This document shows, one piece after another, positions 1-7,862 of a stretch of DNA of 64,000 nt (within the stretch, counting starts at the first letter, position 1; each line of letters begins with the position of its first letter). Where the stretch lies: contig NZ_JTDL01000089.1 of NCBI RefSeq assembly GCF_000802235.1, positions 1 to 64,000 of the forward strand, read 5' to 3'. The DNA comes from Sinomonas humi (GTDB lineage: Bacteria > Actinomycetota > Actinomycetes > Actinomycetales > Micrococcaceae). Position numbers and translations under genes: made by a program. The notes below the pieces were generated by a model. That model had not been told where the DNA came from and made no database searches. It saw only the letters and a list, made by a program, of their open reading frames with translations.

Positions 1-17
1 GGGGGGGGGGGGGGGGG
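1..17. repeat. Homopolymeric G run at the window edge
   Basis: Seventeen consecutive G residues open the window, followed by more G-rich sequence to about position 31. A run like this at a sequence edge usually marks a contig end or a poly-G read artefact rather than biology. No gene is affected. Confidence 0.7.
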
Positions 18-32
18 CGGGCGGGGCTGGGA

Positions 33-140
33 ACGCAGATACGCCGGTTGGCCGGTTAGGAGGGGGTGGCCACCCCCTCCTTTGCGGCGGATCCCCTTCC
101 CGGACGCAGATGCGCCGGTTGGCCGCTTAGGAGGGGGTGG
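33..140. repeat. Two near-identical 37-bp direct repeats
   Basis: Copies at 33-69 and 104-140 differ at two of 37 positions and are offset by 71 bp. Each starts ACGCAGAT and ends GGAGGGGGTGG. They lie downstream of the leftward permease gene, in sequence with no plausible gene. Either a local duplication or an assembly-end artefact. Confidence 0.7.
59..80. terminator. Perfect 22-bp palindrome, possible terminator
   Basis: The arms GGAGGGGGTGG and CCACCCCCTCC abut with no loop, so this is a perfect dyad. It overlaps the end of the first 37-bp repeat and lies about 90 bp past the permease stop codon. There is no clear T tract. An assembly fold-back at the contig end is an equally good explanation. 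Confidence 0.3.
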
Positions 141-168
141 GGAGTTGGCGTACCCGAAACGAGTGGGG

Positions 169-1611
169 TTAGGCGACGCGCGCCTTGTCTGCCTCTCGAA
201 GCGCATCCGCGTGGGCCGCAATGCGTGCCTGATGCACAGGCGAGCGCCGGAGGATGAACCACGCGACGAACAGGATGGCGAACCAGATCGGGGTCACGAG
301 GAGCGCGATGAGCGTATCGGGCTGGGTGGTGAGCGCCCACACGAGGAACACGAAGAACGCGTAGACGACCCACACCATCACAGGCCCGCCGGGCATCCTG
401 TAGCTCGAGGCAGCGTGCAGCTCGGGGCGGCGCCGGCGGAACACGAGATAGCTCGCGAGGATGATCGACCACACGAACATGAAGCACACGGCCGAGACTG
501 TGGTCACCATGTCGAACGCCGTTCCGATGTCCTTGCCCGCGTAGAGGAGCACGACGCCGGAGAGCAGCAGAATGCACGAAAGGAACAGTGCGTTCTGGGG
601 AACCTTGCGCGACGAGAGGCGTGCGAAGACCGACGGCGCGTCGCCCTCCTGCGCGAGGCCGAACACCATGCGCGAGGTCGAGTAGATGCCTGAGTTCGCA
701 CTGGACATGGCCGAGGTGAGGACAACGAGGTTCACGAGAGTTGCGGCGGCGCCGAGGCCCGCCAGCGAGAACATCCCGATGAACGGCGAGTGGCCGGCCC
801 GGAACTGGGTCCACGGCGTGACGGACATGAGGATGATGAGCGCCCCGACGTAGAACAGGCCCACGCGGACCGGAATGGCGTTGGTCGCCTTCGGGAGGTT
901 CTTCTCCGGGCTCTTGGTCTCCGCGGCTGCAGTGCCGACGAGCTCGATGCCGACGAATGCGAAGACTGCGATCTGGAACCCGGCCACGAAGCCCATGAAC
1001 TCCTTCGGGAACAGGCCGCCGTGCTGCCAGAGGTTCGTGAATGAAGCTGTGCCCGCCGATGACGTGAACCCTGAGAACACCATGACGAGCCCGGTCACGA
1101 TGAGCGCGAGGATGGCCAGGATCTTGATGAGCGCGAACCAGAACTCGACCTCACCGAATGCCTTGACGGTGGGCAGGTTGAGGGCGAGGAGGATGAGGAT
1201 CGTCGCAAGTCCGGGGATCCACATCGGGATTCCCGGCCAGAGCGTGTCCGCGTAGCCGGCAATTGCCACTACGTCCGCCACTCCCGTCACGACCCAGCAG
1301 AACCAGTAGGTCCAGCCCGTGAAGAAGCCCGCCCAAGGTCCGAGGAGATCCCCTGCGAAGTCGCTGAAGGTCTTGTAGTTGAGGTTGCTCAGGAGGAGTT
1401 CGCCCATGGCCCGCATGACGAAGAACAGCATGAAGCCGATGATCATGTAGACGAAGATCACCGACGGCCCCGCTACCGAGATGGTCTTGCCGGACCCCAT
1501 GAAGAGCCCTGTGCCGATGGCGCCACCGATGGCCAGGAGCTGGATGTGGCGATTAGAGAGGCCGCGGTTCAGCCCCTCCGAAACAGCTCTTTCAGGTGTG
1601 ATCTTACTCAT
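169..1611 (-). CDS. cycA: D-serine/D-alanine/glycine:H+ symporter, APC family
   Basis: A 480-residue permease with about 12 membrane helices. The N-terminal LAIGGAIGTGLFMGSGKTIS and the segment VFAFVGIELVGTAAAET are hallmark APC sequences and closely match E. coli CycA, including the downstream stretch LLSNLNYKTFSDFA. The expected role is proton-driven uptake of D-alanine, D-serine and glycine across the inner membrane. The ATG start gives the conserved N-terminus SNRHIQLLAIGG. It is transcribed alone and leftward, with a candidate promoter and operator just upstream. A related GABA or asparagine permease is possible but the match to CycA is better. Confidence 0.9.
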   Translation of the reverse strand: MSKITPERAVSEGLNRGLSNRHIQLLAIGGAIGTGLFMGSGKTISVAGPSVIFVYMIIGFMLFFVMRAMGELLLSNLNYKTFSDFAGDLLGPWAGFFTGWTYWFCWVVTGVADVVAIAGYADTLWPGIPMWIPGLATILILLALNLPTVKAFGEVEFWFALIKILAILALIVTGLVMVFSGFTSSAGTASFTNLWQHGGLFPKEFMGFVAGFQIAVFAFVGIELVGTAAAETKSPEKNLPKATNAIPVRVGLFYVGALIILMSVTPWTQFRAGHSPFIGMFSLAGLGAAATLVNLVVLTSAMSSANSGIYSTSRMVFGLAQEGDAPSVFARLSSRKVPQNALFLSCILLLSGVVLLYAGKDIGTAFDMVTTVSAVCFMFVWSIILASYLVFRRRRPELHAASSYRMPGGPVMVWVVYAFFVFLVWALTTQPDTLIALLVTPIWFAILFVAWFILRRSPVHQARIAAHADALREADKARVA

Positions 1612-1653
1612 ATTGCTGTGACCTTCTTGCGATAGCTGGAAATGTGATTCCTA

Positions 1654-1689
1654 TAACAGGTTTCTAGGTACATTACCGCTACCTGTCAG
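1654..1689 (-). promoter_or_regulatory. Candidate cycA promoter with inverted repeat in the spacer
   Basis: Read on the minus strand, CTGACA (complement of 1684-1689) and TAGAAA (complement of 1661-1666) are spaced by 17 bp. The inverted repeat AGGTA-N9-TACCT (1666-1684) fills the spacer, and an outer pair ACAGGT/ACCTGT overlaps it. This is where a repressor would sit. The promoter call is by eye. Confidence 0.45.
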
Positions 1690-1803
1690 GCGCAAAGACG
1701 ATGCAACCTGCCGAAGATGGTCTTACCACTTGCGGAGAGCCGGCCTCGTTACCCTAGACTGGACGATCTGAAACACAACTCTTGACTCGGAAGGAGCGTG
1801 CGC

Positions 1804-2022
1804 ATGACCCCCGATGTGCACCACCACCGCAGCCTGAGCGTCGTCGTCGACCATGCCCATGAGATCGACGCCGCGCTGGGCAGCGCAATTGAGACGCTTC
1901 AGCAGACGGCTGTAGCCAACCCCTGTTGCGGGATTCTCGTGACCCGCGAGGCCGCCGGCCAGTTCACCGTGGCCCACGACACGAGCGTCCCGTTCGGGAT
2001 GACGCACCAGCGCATCGCCTGA
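1804..2022 (+). CDS. Small hypothetical protein, 72 aa
   Basis: The protein starts MTPDVHHHRSLSVVVDHAHE and has no membrane segment or signal peptide. I do not recognise a family. ATG 1804 is preferred over the in-frame GTG 1798 because AAGGAG at 1791-1796 sits 7 nt before the ATG but only 1 nt before the GTG. A -10-like TAGACT lies at 1755-1760. The pair PCCGIL in the middle has adjacent cysteines that could bind metal, but this is only a possibility. A strong hairpin follows 45 bp after the stop, so it looks like a monocistronic gene. Confidence 0.7.
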   Translation: MTPDVHHHRSLSVVVDHAHEIDAALGSAIETLQQTAVANPCCGILVTREAAGQFTVAHDTSVPFGMTHQRIA

Positions 2023-2066
2023 GTCGAGGCGACCGGCCTCCCAGCGGCCGCTTCAGCTGCAGAACC

Positions 2067-2138
2067 ACGACGGCGCGCGGACCCTTCCAGCGGAAGGAGC
2101 CGCGCGCCGTCGTCGTCTGTTCGCCGTCGTCGTCTGTT
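2067..2138 (+). terminator. Strong hairpin plus 17-bp tandem repeat
   Basis: A 14-bp perfect stem (2067-2080 with 2100-2113) has a loop that itself contains CTTCC/GGAAG. It lies between the stop codons of convergent genes and could terminate both. Overlapping its right arm is a perfect tandem 17-mer, CGCCGTCGTCGTCTGTT, at 2105-2121 and 2122-2138. Confidence 0.65.
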
Positions 2139-2182
2139 GCTGGGAGCGACGCTAGGAGCGCCCGCCAGCGTGGCGCAGACGG

Positions 2183-3250
2183 TCAGCGCGAGCCCGTGAA
2201 GAGAAGGCCCTTCGCGTGGATCGCTGCGAGCTGGGGGATCGGTGTGAGCGAGCCGTCCGCCAGGTTGACGGCCGCGAGGTAGTCAGGGCCGGAGTCGGGT
2301 GTCACAGACGTGACCGCCTCCCCGGCACGGAAGTTCCCGCTCACCGCGTAGACCGCGTTGTGGTCGGGATCGGTGACCCAGAGGGTCTGTGCGGACTTGG
2401 TCGCGAACACGGTGTCGTCGACGGGCGCGGGGAGGTTCAGCACGTTCAGCCGCTGCTGGGGCGTACCGGCTTGCCGCGCCAAGATGAGCTGCTGATCGCC
2501 CTGGGAGTCGAGCAGGAAATCGTTCGCGAACCGCGGGCTGACGCCCGGTACGACAGTCGAGGAATCCGGATCCGTGAGCGCGAGGGTGGCAGTTGTACCG
2601 GCCTTCGGCCCGTTGGCAAGCACGGCCTTCGCGTCGTCGGCGAAAACCGGGGACAGCGCAGCGGTCGAACCCGAGAGCGTTGCCCGGTAGAGCGCCGGGC
2701 CCGTGCTGCCCGTGGGGTTGGAGGCCGTGATGAAGATCTTGCCCTCGTACACCTTGGCGGAATCGGTGCCACCGCCGTGTGTCAGCCCCTTGTAGACGTA
2801 GTCTTTGACGGCCTGAGGGCCAGCCATCGGTGTGACTGTGTGGAAGGACGAGTTGCCGTCCTCGTTCGTCGTGACGAGCAGGCGCTGCCCGGCTTCGTCG
2901 GAGCCCATCCCGTCGATCTTGCCGGTGATGCTCCAGGATGCCCCCGGAGTGCCGTCGAGGGAGTACTGCTGGATGGTGCTTGCGGTGGCCCCGCTCGCCG
3001 ACGGCTCGCCCATGGGTCCCACGCCGTTCTGATAGGCGACGTAGACGCTGTTGCCGAGGCGTGCGATGTCGTCTGGTCCGGATTCGCCGTTCTGGGCGGC
3101 GAAGGCCTTGACGGTGTAGTCCTGGTTGGGTGCCGCTGGCGTTGGACTGAGGGGGCCCGAGGTTGCGAGCGCGGGCCCCGCTGTGCAGGTGAGGGCGGCC
3201 GAGGCGGCGATCGCGACAGCCGGCAGCAAGGTCTTGAGGGAGATGGTCAT
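2183..3250 (-). CDS. Secreted beta-propeller-like protein of unknown function
   Basis: 355 residues with a Sec signal peptide (SLKTLLPAVAIAASAALTCT, probable cleavage after the alanine-rich stretch ending PALA). The mature part has repeated short strand-forming blocks such as NSVYVAYQNG, RLLVTTNEDG, GKIFITASN and QTLWVTDPDHNAVYAV, which resemble NHL or SMP-30-like propeller blades. No catalytic motif is evident. The ATG has GGAGG 8 nt upstream. It is a single leftward gene, likely exported to the envelope or medium. The fold is inferred from the repeat rhythm only. Confidence 0.7.
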   Translation of the reverse strand: MTISLKTLLPAVAIAASAALTCTAGPALATSGPLSPTPAAPNQDYTVKAFAAQNGESGPDDIARLGNSVYVAYQNGVGPMGEPSASGATASTIQQYSLDGTPGASWSITGKIDGMGSDEAGQRLLVTTNEDGNSSFHTVTPMAGPQAVKDYVYKGLTHGGGTDSAKVYEGKIFITASNPTGSTGPALYRATLSGSTAALSPVFADDAKAVLANGPKAGTTATLALTDPDSSTVVPGVSPRFANDFLLDSQGDQQLILARQAGTPQQRLNVLNLPAPVDDTVFATKSAQTLWVTDPDHNAVYAVSGNFRAGEAVTSVTPDSGPDYLAAVNLADGSLTPIPQLAAIHAKGLLFTGSR

Positions 3251-3384
3251 GACGTGGTCCTCCGTGATGGTCGCGTTCCGTCCCCCTCAGGGAACTCTTG
3301 GGCGCCACGGTTTCCCCGCCGTAGCGGCTGCATTAACGCGCGGTGGACCAGCGGTGGGAAGTTCCTGAGTGTACGGCCTTGGCC

Positions 3385-5049
3385 CTACGCTGTCGCGGGT
3401 TCCTTGAGCGCTTCCTTCGGGTCCCGGAGCTTGGCGTTGGGGAGGGCCAGCGTGATGAGGAACGCCAGGACCATGAGGGCCGCGGCCGTGAGCATCACGA
3501 TGTCCACTGACTGCGAGAAGCCGTCTTTGATCGGATGGGTGAGAACTGGGTTCGCTTTGGAGAGCCAACTCGTGTCGTTGAGGTTGTCGGCGCCGAGGCC
3601 ACCGCCGGACGTGCCGCCCTTCAGCAGGTCGAAGAGCGGCTTGTTGGTTGGGTCCGCCAAGACCGCGGGGTTGTGAAGTGTCTTGAGGAAATCGGGCTGC
3701 GTCACGGCCGTCTTCATTGCCGAGGTCACTCTGTCTGCCGCGAGGCTGAACAGCATCGAGATGAAGACGGCTGTTCCGAGGGCGCCGCCCATGGACCGGA
3801 AGAAAGCCGCGGTCGAGGTGCCCACGCCCATGTCCTTGAGCGGAACCGATGTCTGCATCGCGAGCACGAGGGGCTGCATGCAGCACCCCAGCCCCATGCC
3901 GAAGAACACGGCGATGGCGGCGGGCACCCACAGGGGCGAATCGGCCGTGAGCGCGAAGCCCATAGCGGTCGAGGAAGCGGCCAGCAGGAGCGTTCCGAGG
4001 ACTGGCCACATCTTGAATTTGGAGGTCCGGGAAATCGTGCGACCAGCCGTGATGGACGCGGTCATGATGCCGACCGTGAAAGTGATCATGAGCAGGCCGG
4101 CCTGGGTCGGGGTCAGTCCCTGCACGAGCTGGAGGTACAGCGGGAGCATGGCGATCGCGCCGAACATCCCAATGCCGATGATGAAGTTCAGGAGCGCCGA
4201 GAGGCTGAACTGCGGGTTCTTGAACAGCCGAAGCGGTATGAGGGCGTAGTCCCCGGCCCGTTTCTCGAACAGCACGAAGGCGGCAAGGCCGATCGCGCCG
4301 ACGATGTAGCACGCGAAGGAGTCCACGGAGGTCCAGCCCCAGCCCCGGCCCTGCTCTGCCACCAGGAGGAGCGGCACGAGGCCGATCGTGATCGCGGCGG
4401 CGCCGAGATAGTCGATCCGCTGGCGCGTGTGCCGCGACGGCAGGTGAAGGAAGAGGAAGACGGTGACGAGGGCAGCAATGCCGACGGGGATGTTGACGTA
4501 GAACACCCAGCGCCATCCGGTGATCCAGAGGATCTGGCTGGTGCCCGCGAAGGCCCCGCCGATGACGGGGCCCAGCACGGAGGAGATGCCGAACACGGAC
4601 ATGAAGTAGCCCTGGAACTTCGCGCGGTCCTCGAGGGGCACGATGTCGCCGATGATCGCGAGCGCGAGGGCCATGAGGCCCCCGGCGCCCAGGCCCTGGA
4701 TGCCGCGTGCGACGGCGAGCTCGCCCATCGAGTGCACCGAGCCCGAGAAGATCGATCCGCCGAGGAAGATTGCGATGGCGGCGATGTAGAGCGGGCGGCG
4801 GCCGAAGATGTCCGAGAGCTTGCCGTAGAGCGGGGTGCTGACGGTTGAGGTGATGAGGTAGGCCGTGGTCGCCCACGCTTGGAGGCTCAGGCCGTCCAGG
4901 TCGTTGGCGATCGTGTAGATGGAGGTTGCGACGATGGTCTGGTCGAGGGATGCGAGGAACATGCCCAGCATGAGCCCGACCATGACGCCGGTGATCTGGC
5001 GACGATTCAGTGCATTCGGAGTGGCGGCGGACGGCGCGGCGTGGGACAC
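3385..5049 (-). CDS. MFS drug efflux transporter, DHA2 (EmrB/QacA) type, 14 TM
   Basis: 554 residues with about 14 helices. DHA2 signatures are present: LDQTIVATSIYTIANDL in TM1, GKLSDIFGRRPLY in loop 2-3 and RGIQGLGAGGLMALA in TM4. The family exports lipophilic or cationic compounds in exchange for protons. The start is GTG with GGAG 6 nt upstream. The inverted repeat ATCGTT-N9-AACGAT lies 64-84 nt upstream and is the likely operator of a drug-responsive repressor; no regulator gene is adjacent. An extended, partly periplasmic loop near residues 440-500 precedes the last helix, as is usual in this subfamily. Confidence 0.88.
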   Translation of the reverse strand: MSHAAPSAATPNALNRRQITGVMVGLMLGMFLASLDQTIVATSIYTIANDLDGLSLQAWATTAYLITSTVSTPLYGKLSDIFGRRPLYIAAIAIFLGGSIFSGSVHSMGELAVARGIQGLGAGGLMALALAIIGDIVPLEDRAKFQGYFMSVFGISSVLGPVIGGAFAGTSQILWITGWRWVFYVNIPVGIAALVTVFLFLHLPSRHTRQRIDYLGAAAITIGLVPLLLVAEQGRGWGWTSVDSFACYIVGAIGLAAFVLFEKRAGDYALIPLRLFKNPQFSLSALLNFIIGIGMFGAIAMLPLYLQLVQGLTPTQAGLLMITFTVGIMTASITAGRTISRTSKFKMWPVLGTLLLAASSTAMGFALTADSPLWVPAAIAVFFGMGLGCCMQPLVLAMQTSVPLKDMGVGTSTAAFFRSMGGALGTAVFISMLFSLAADRVTSAMKTAVTQPDFLKTLHNPAVLADPTNKPLFDLLKGGTSGGGLGADNLNDTSWLSKANPVLTHPIKDGFSQSVDIVMLTAAALMVLAFLITLALPNAKLRDPKEALKEPATA

Positions 5050-5112
5050 GATGTGCTCCCGAAGTGGAGAAGGGAATCAGGAGGAGAAGAGAGGGGGAAG
5101 AAGCGCTTGAAC

Positions 5113-5133
5113 ATCGTTGCGAGCCGTAACGAT
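5113..5133. promoter_or_regulatory. Inverted repeat ATCGTT-N9-AACGAT, candidate repressor operator
   Basis: Perfect 6-bp arms at 5113-5118 and 5128-5133, partly extended by CG pairs inside. It lies in the 118-bp gap upstream of the leftward DHA2 pump gene, the usual place for a TetR- or MarR-type operator. Confidence 0.5.
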
Positions 5134-5167
5134 CGTACTGCTGTTTCTCTTCCCGATTCCCTGAAAG

Positions 5168-6661
5168 TCAGCGCGAACTGGCCTTCCCCGGCCGCACGAA
5201 GAGGGTCTCGGCCTGCTCGAGCGACATGCCGTTCGTCTCCGGGACCTTCGCGAGCACGAAGAAGAACGAGAGCGCGGCGAACAGGGCGTACATGCCGTAC
5301 GTAAGTGGAAGCGACCACGCGGCCATGGGCGGGAACGAGACCGTGATGAGGAAGTTCGCGATCCACTGGGCTGCCGCCGCGATGCCGAGACCCCGCGCGC
5401 GGATCGACGGCGGGAAGATCTCGCCGAGCAGCACCCACACGAGCGGGCCCCACGAGGCGCCGAAGCACACCACGAACACGTTGGCCGCTACAAGCGCGAT
5501 GGGCCCCCAGGCTCCTGAGAGGGTGGGCTCGCCGTTCACGAGGCTCGCGGTCGAGAACGCGAGGGCCATGGTGCCGAGCGAGATGGCCATCCCGATGGAC
5601 CCGACGAGCAGGATCGGGCGGCGGCCCACGCGGTCCACGAGTGCGATGGCGATGAGCGTGACGAGGATGTTCGTGATCGAGGTGACCACGGAGATGATGA
5701 GCGAATACTCCTCACGGAACCCAACCGACTTCCAGAGGGTCGTCGAGTAGTAGAAGATCACGTTGATTCCGACGAACTGCTGGAACACCGAGAGCGCGAT
5801 GCCCACCCACAGGACTGGCTTGAGGCCAAAGGCATGGCCGCGGAGGGCGCCGCGCCGCTCGGAGAGCCGATCCTCCTCGATTGCCTGCCGGATGTCCCGG
5901 ATCTCGCGATCGATGTCATCGTCAGGGGCGATCGAGCGGAAGACGTTGCGAGCGGCATCGTCGTTGCCGCGGAGTATGAGGAACCGCGGTGACTCGGGGA
6001 GGACGAACGCGATCCAACCGTAGACGACGGCGGGCACGGCGCCCGCGATGAACATCCAGCGCCAAGCGTCCATGCCGAACCACAGCATATGGGTGGCTCC
6101 GCCCGCCCCGTTGGCGAGCAGGGCGTCGCTCAGGAGAGCCGCGAAGATGCCGGTCGTGATGGCGAGCTGCTGGAGGGAGGCGAGGCGGCCGCGCATCTGT
6201 CGGGGCGAGATCTCCGAGATGTACGCCGGCGCGATGACCGACGCCAGGCCGATGCCGAGGCCGCCGATGAGACGCCAGATGATGAGATCCCACAGTGCGG
6301 TCGAGAAGCCGGTGCCGATGGCACTCGCGAGGAAGAGGAGCGCCCCGAGCTTCATTGCCGGGATGCGCCCGAAGCGGTCGCCGACGGCGCCGGCGAGCCA
6401 GGAGCCGACGGCGCACCCTAGCAGCGCGACTGCCACGGCAAAGCCGGTGACGGCGTGGGAGAGCGAGAAGCTCCCCTGAATGGCGTCGACGGCGCCGTTG
6501 ACGACCGAAGAATCGAAGCCGAAGAGGAATCCGCCCACGGCTCCGGCGACGGCCAAGCCGACGACTTTCCCGTGAGAGGCCTTCGGAGCCGACGGGGCGA
6601 CGGCGTGTTCTTTAGGTTCCTGCACCACAGTGGGCCCTGCCTTCGCATGTTCACCTTGCAC
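5168..6661 (-). CDS. MFS sugar porter (SP family, XylE/GalP-like)
   Basis: 497 residues, about 12 helices. Sugar-porter signatures occur in order: GGFLFGFDSSVVNGAV in TM1, DRFGRIPAMK, LPESPRFLI after TM6 (the PESPR motif), VDRVGRRPILLVGS and VPETNGMSLE at the C-terminus. The family imports hexoses or pentoses with protons. The start shown is GTG 6661 with only a weak ribosome site, so the true start could be one of the downstream GTG codons near 6630. It diverges from the double-Lrp regulator at 6859, which may control it. Confidence 0.87.
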   Translation of the reverse strand: MQGEHAKAGPTVVQEPKEHAVAPSAPKASHGKVVGLAVAGAVGGFLFGFDSSVVNGAVDAIQGSFSLSHAVTGFAVAVALLGCAVGSWLAGAVGDRFGRIPAMKLGALLFLASAIGTGFSTALWDLIIWRLIGGLGIGLASVIAPAYISEISPRQMRGRLASLQQLAITTGIFAALLSDALLANGAGGATHMLWFGMDAWRWMFIAGAVPAVVYGWIAFVLPESPRFLILRGNDDAARNVFRSIAPDDDIDREIRDIRQAIEEDRLSERRGALRGHAFGLKPVLWVGIALSVFQQFVGINVIFYYSTTLWKSVGFREEYSLIISVVTSITNILVTLIAIALVDRVGRRPILLVGSIGMAISLGTMALAFSTASLVNGEPTLSGAWGPIALVAANVFVVCFGASWGPLVWVLLGEIFPPSIRARGLGIAAAAQWIANFLITVSFPPMAAWSLPLTYGMYALFAALSFFFVLAKVPETNGMSLEQAETLFVRPGKASSR

Positions 6662-6681
6662 CTGCCTGGACGAACAGGTGC
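6658..6681. promoter_or_regulatory. Inverted repeat GCACCTG-N10-CAGGTGC at the sugar porter start
   Basis: Perfect 7-bp arms at 6658-6664 and 6675-6681 overlap the proposed GTG start of the leftward sugar porter. It could be an operator for the divergent Lrp-type regulator, or it could place the real start further downstream. Confidence 0.35.
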
Positions 6682-6845
6682 GCGCGCTGGACCCACCAGC
6701 GGGCGCGCAGAGCGCCGTGCCAGTCTGCCACTCCTCGTGTCACACCACCAATGCCCGGCGGCGAGACGTGTCCCTACCGTGATCGAGTCAGTCCTCGCCG
6801 GGGCACGCTAGGAAGGGGCTCCGGGGTGCCGCGCATCCCGGAAGG

Positions 6846-6858
6846 CATAATCGGGTGC
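6846..6858 (+). promoter_or_regulatory. -10 box CATAAT of a probable leaderless gene
   Basis: CATAAT at 6846-6851 ends 7 nt before the GTG at 6859. The usual distance from -10 box to transcription start is about 7 nt, so transcription probably begins at the start codon. No clear ribosome site is needed or seen. Confidence 0.5.
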
Positions 6859-7827
6859 GTGGAAAGTCGGGAGTTCGACGAGCTGGACCGGCGCATTGTC
6901 GCGGCGCTGCAGGTGAACGGGCGCGCGTCGTGGCGGCGGATCGCAGATGTGCTCGGCGAGCCGTTCCGGACCGTTACGCGGCGGGGCCTTGCGCTCCTCG
7001 AATCAGGCTCCGTACGGATCGCGGGGCTTGCAGCCCTGGGGCCCACCCACCTCATCGAGCTCGATTGCGAGCCGGGCCGCCTCGAAGACGTCGCCGAAAG
7101 GCTCGCCGAGAATCCGGACGTCATCTTCGTCTACGCCCTCTCGAGCCCCATGCGCCTCATCGTGGAGGTCCACGCCCGTCCCGGGCAGCTCGCCGAACTC
7201 GTGCTCGACGAATTGCCGCGGCTTGAGGGCGTGCTCCAGGTCGACGCTGCCCCAGTCCTGGAATACTTCCGCACCGTTGCCGACTGGCACCCCGGCCCCA
7301 TCACGGAGTCCGAGGCCGAGCTGCTGCGGGACGCCCCGCCCTCTCCCGCGCGGCCCGTCGCGCCGTCGGACGCCGACGGGATCGACAGCCAGATCGTCCG
7401 CCTCCTCGTTGCCGATGGACGCGTTCCCGTCGCAGACATCTGCACCGCCGTCGGCCTCACCCCTCCCGCTGTGCGCCGCCGCCTCACCGCGATGCTTGAA
7501 AGAGGCGCCCTGAGCGTCCGCGCGATCGTGGATCCCGCTGACATCGGGTTCCCGGTGGAAGCGGTCCTGTGGGCCCGTGTAGCGCCTTCGGAGGCGCGAG
7601 AGGTGGGGAGGCTGGTCGCAGAGGCCCCCGGGGTGCGGTACGCCGTCATGGCCGTCGGCGAGTTCCAGCTCATGGTCAACGTCACAGTGGCGGGGCTCGA
7701 GGAGCTCCGCTCGTTCCTCACCGAGAGCCCATGGACCGCTCGAGTGCAAGCGATCCGGACGTCCCTCGTCGTGCGCGCGTTCAAGCGCGGGGGTGTCACG
7801 ATGCATGCTTCAGCTGCGACGGGGTAG
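6859..7827 (+). CDS. Double-length Lrp/AsnC-family regulator
   Basis: 322 residues made of two AsnC-type halves. The first has a helix-turn-helix (FDELDRRIVAALQVNG to RTVTRRGLALLESGS) followed by a ligand-binding-like alpha/beta region. The second repeats this (IDSQIVRLLVADGRVPV, then PPAVRRRLTAMLERG, then a RAM-like region). Ordinary Lrp proteins are about 150 residues, so this is a covalent dimer of the kind known in actinobacteria. GTG 6859 is chosen because the -10 box CATAAT would put transcription there. It is divergent from the sugar porter, a likely target. Confidence 0.8.
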   Translation: MESREFDELDRRIVAALQVNGRASWRRIADVLGEPFRTVTRRGLALLESGSVRIAGLAALGPTHLIELDCEPGRLEDVAERLAENPDVIFVYALSSPMRLIVEVHARPGQLAELVLDELPRLEGVLQVDAAPVLEYFRTVADWHPGPITESEAELLRDAPPSPARPVAPSDADGIDSQIVRLLVADGRVPVADICTAVGLTPPAVRRRLTAMLERGALSVRAIVDPADIGFPVEAVLWARVAPSEAREVGRLVAEAPGVRYAVMAVGEFQLMVNVTVAGLEELRSFLTESPWTARVQAIRTSLVVRAFKRGGVTMHASAATG

Positions 7828-7862
7828 CTAGACCGCACGTTCACTAGCGGAAAGGCCCGAGA

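Noticed and set aside
2216-3676. 486-codon rightward open frame across the secreted protein gene
   Set aside because: It is a shadow frame: it crosses two real leftward genes and their gap and has no ribosome site or family features.
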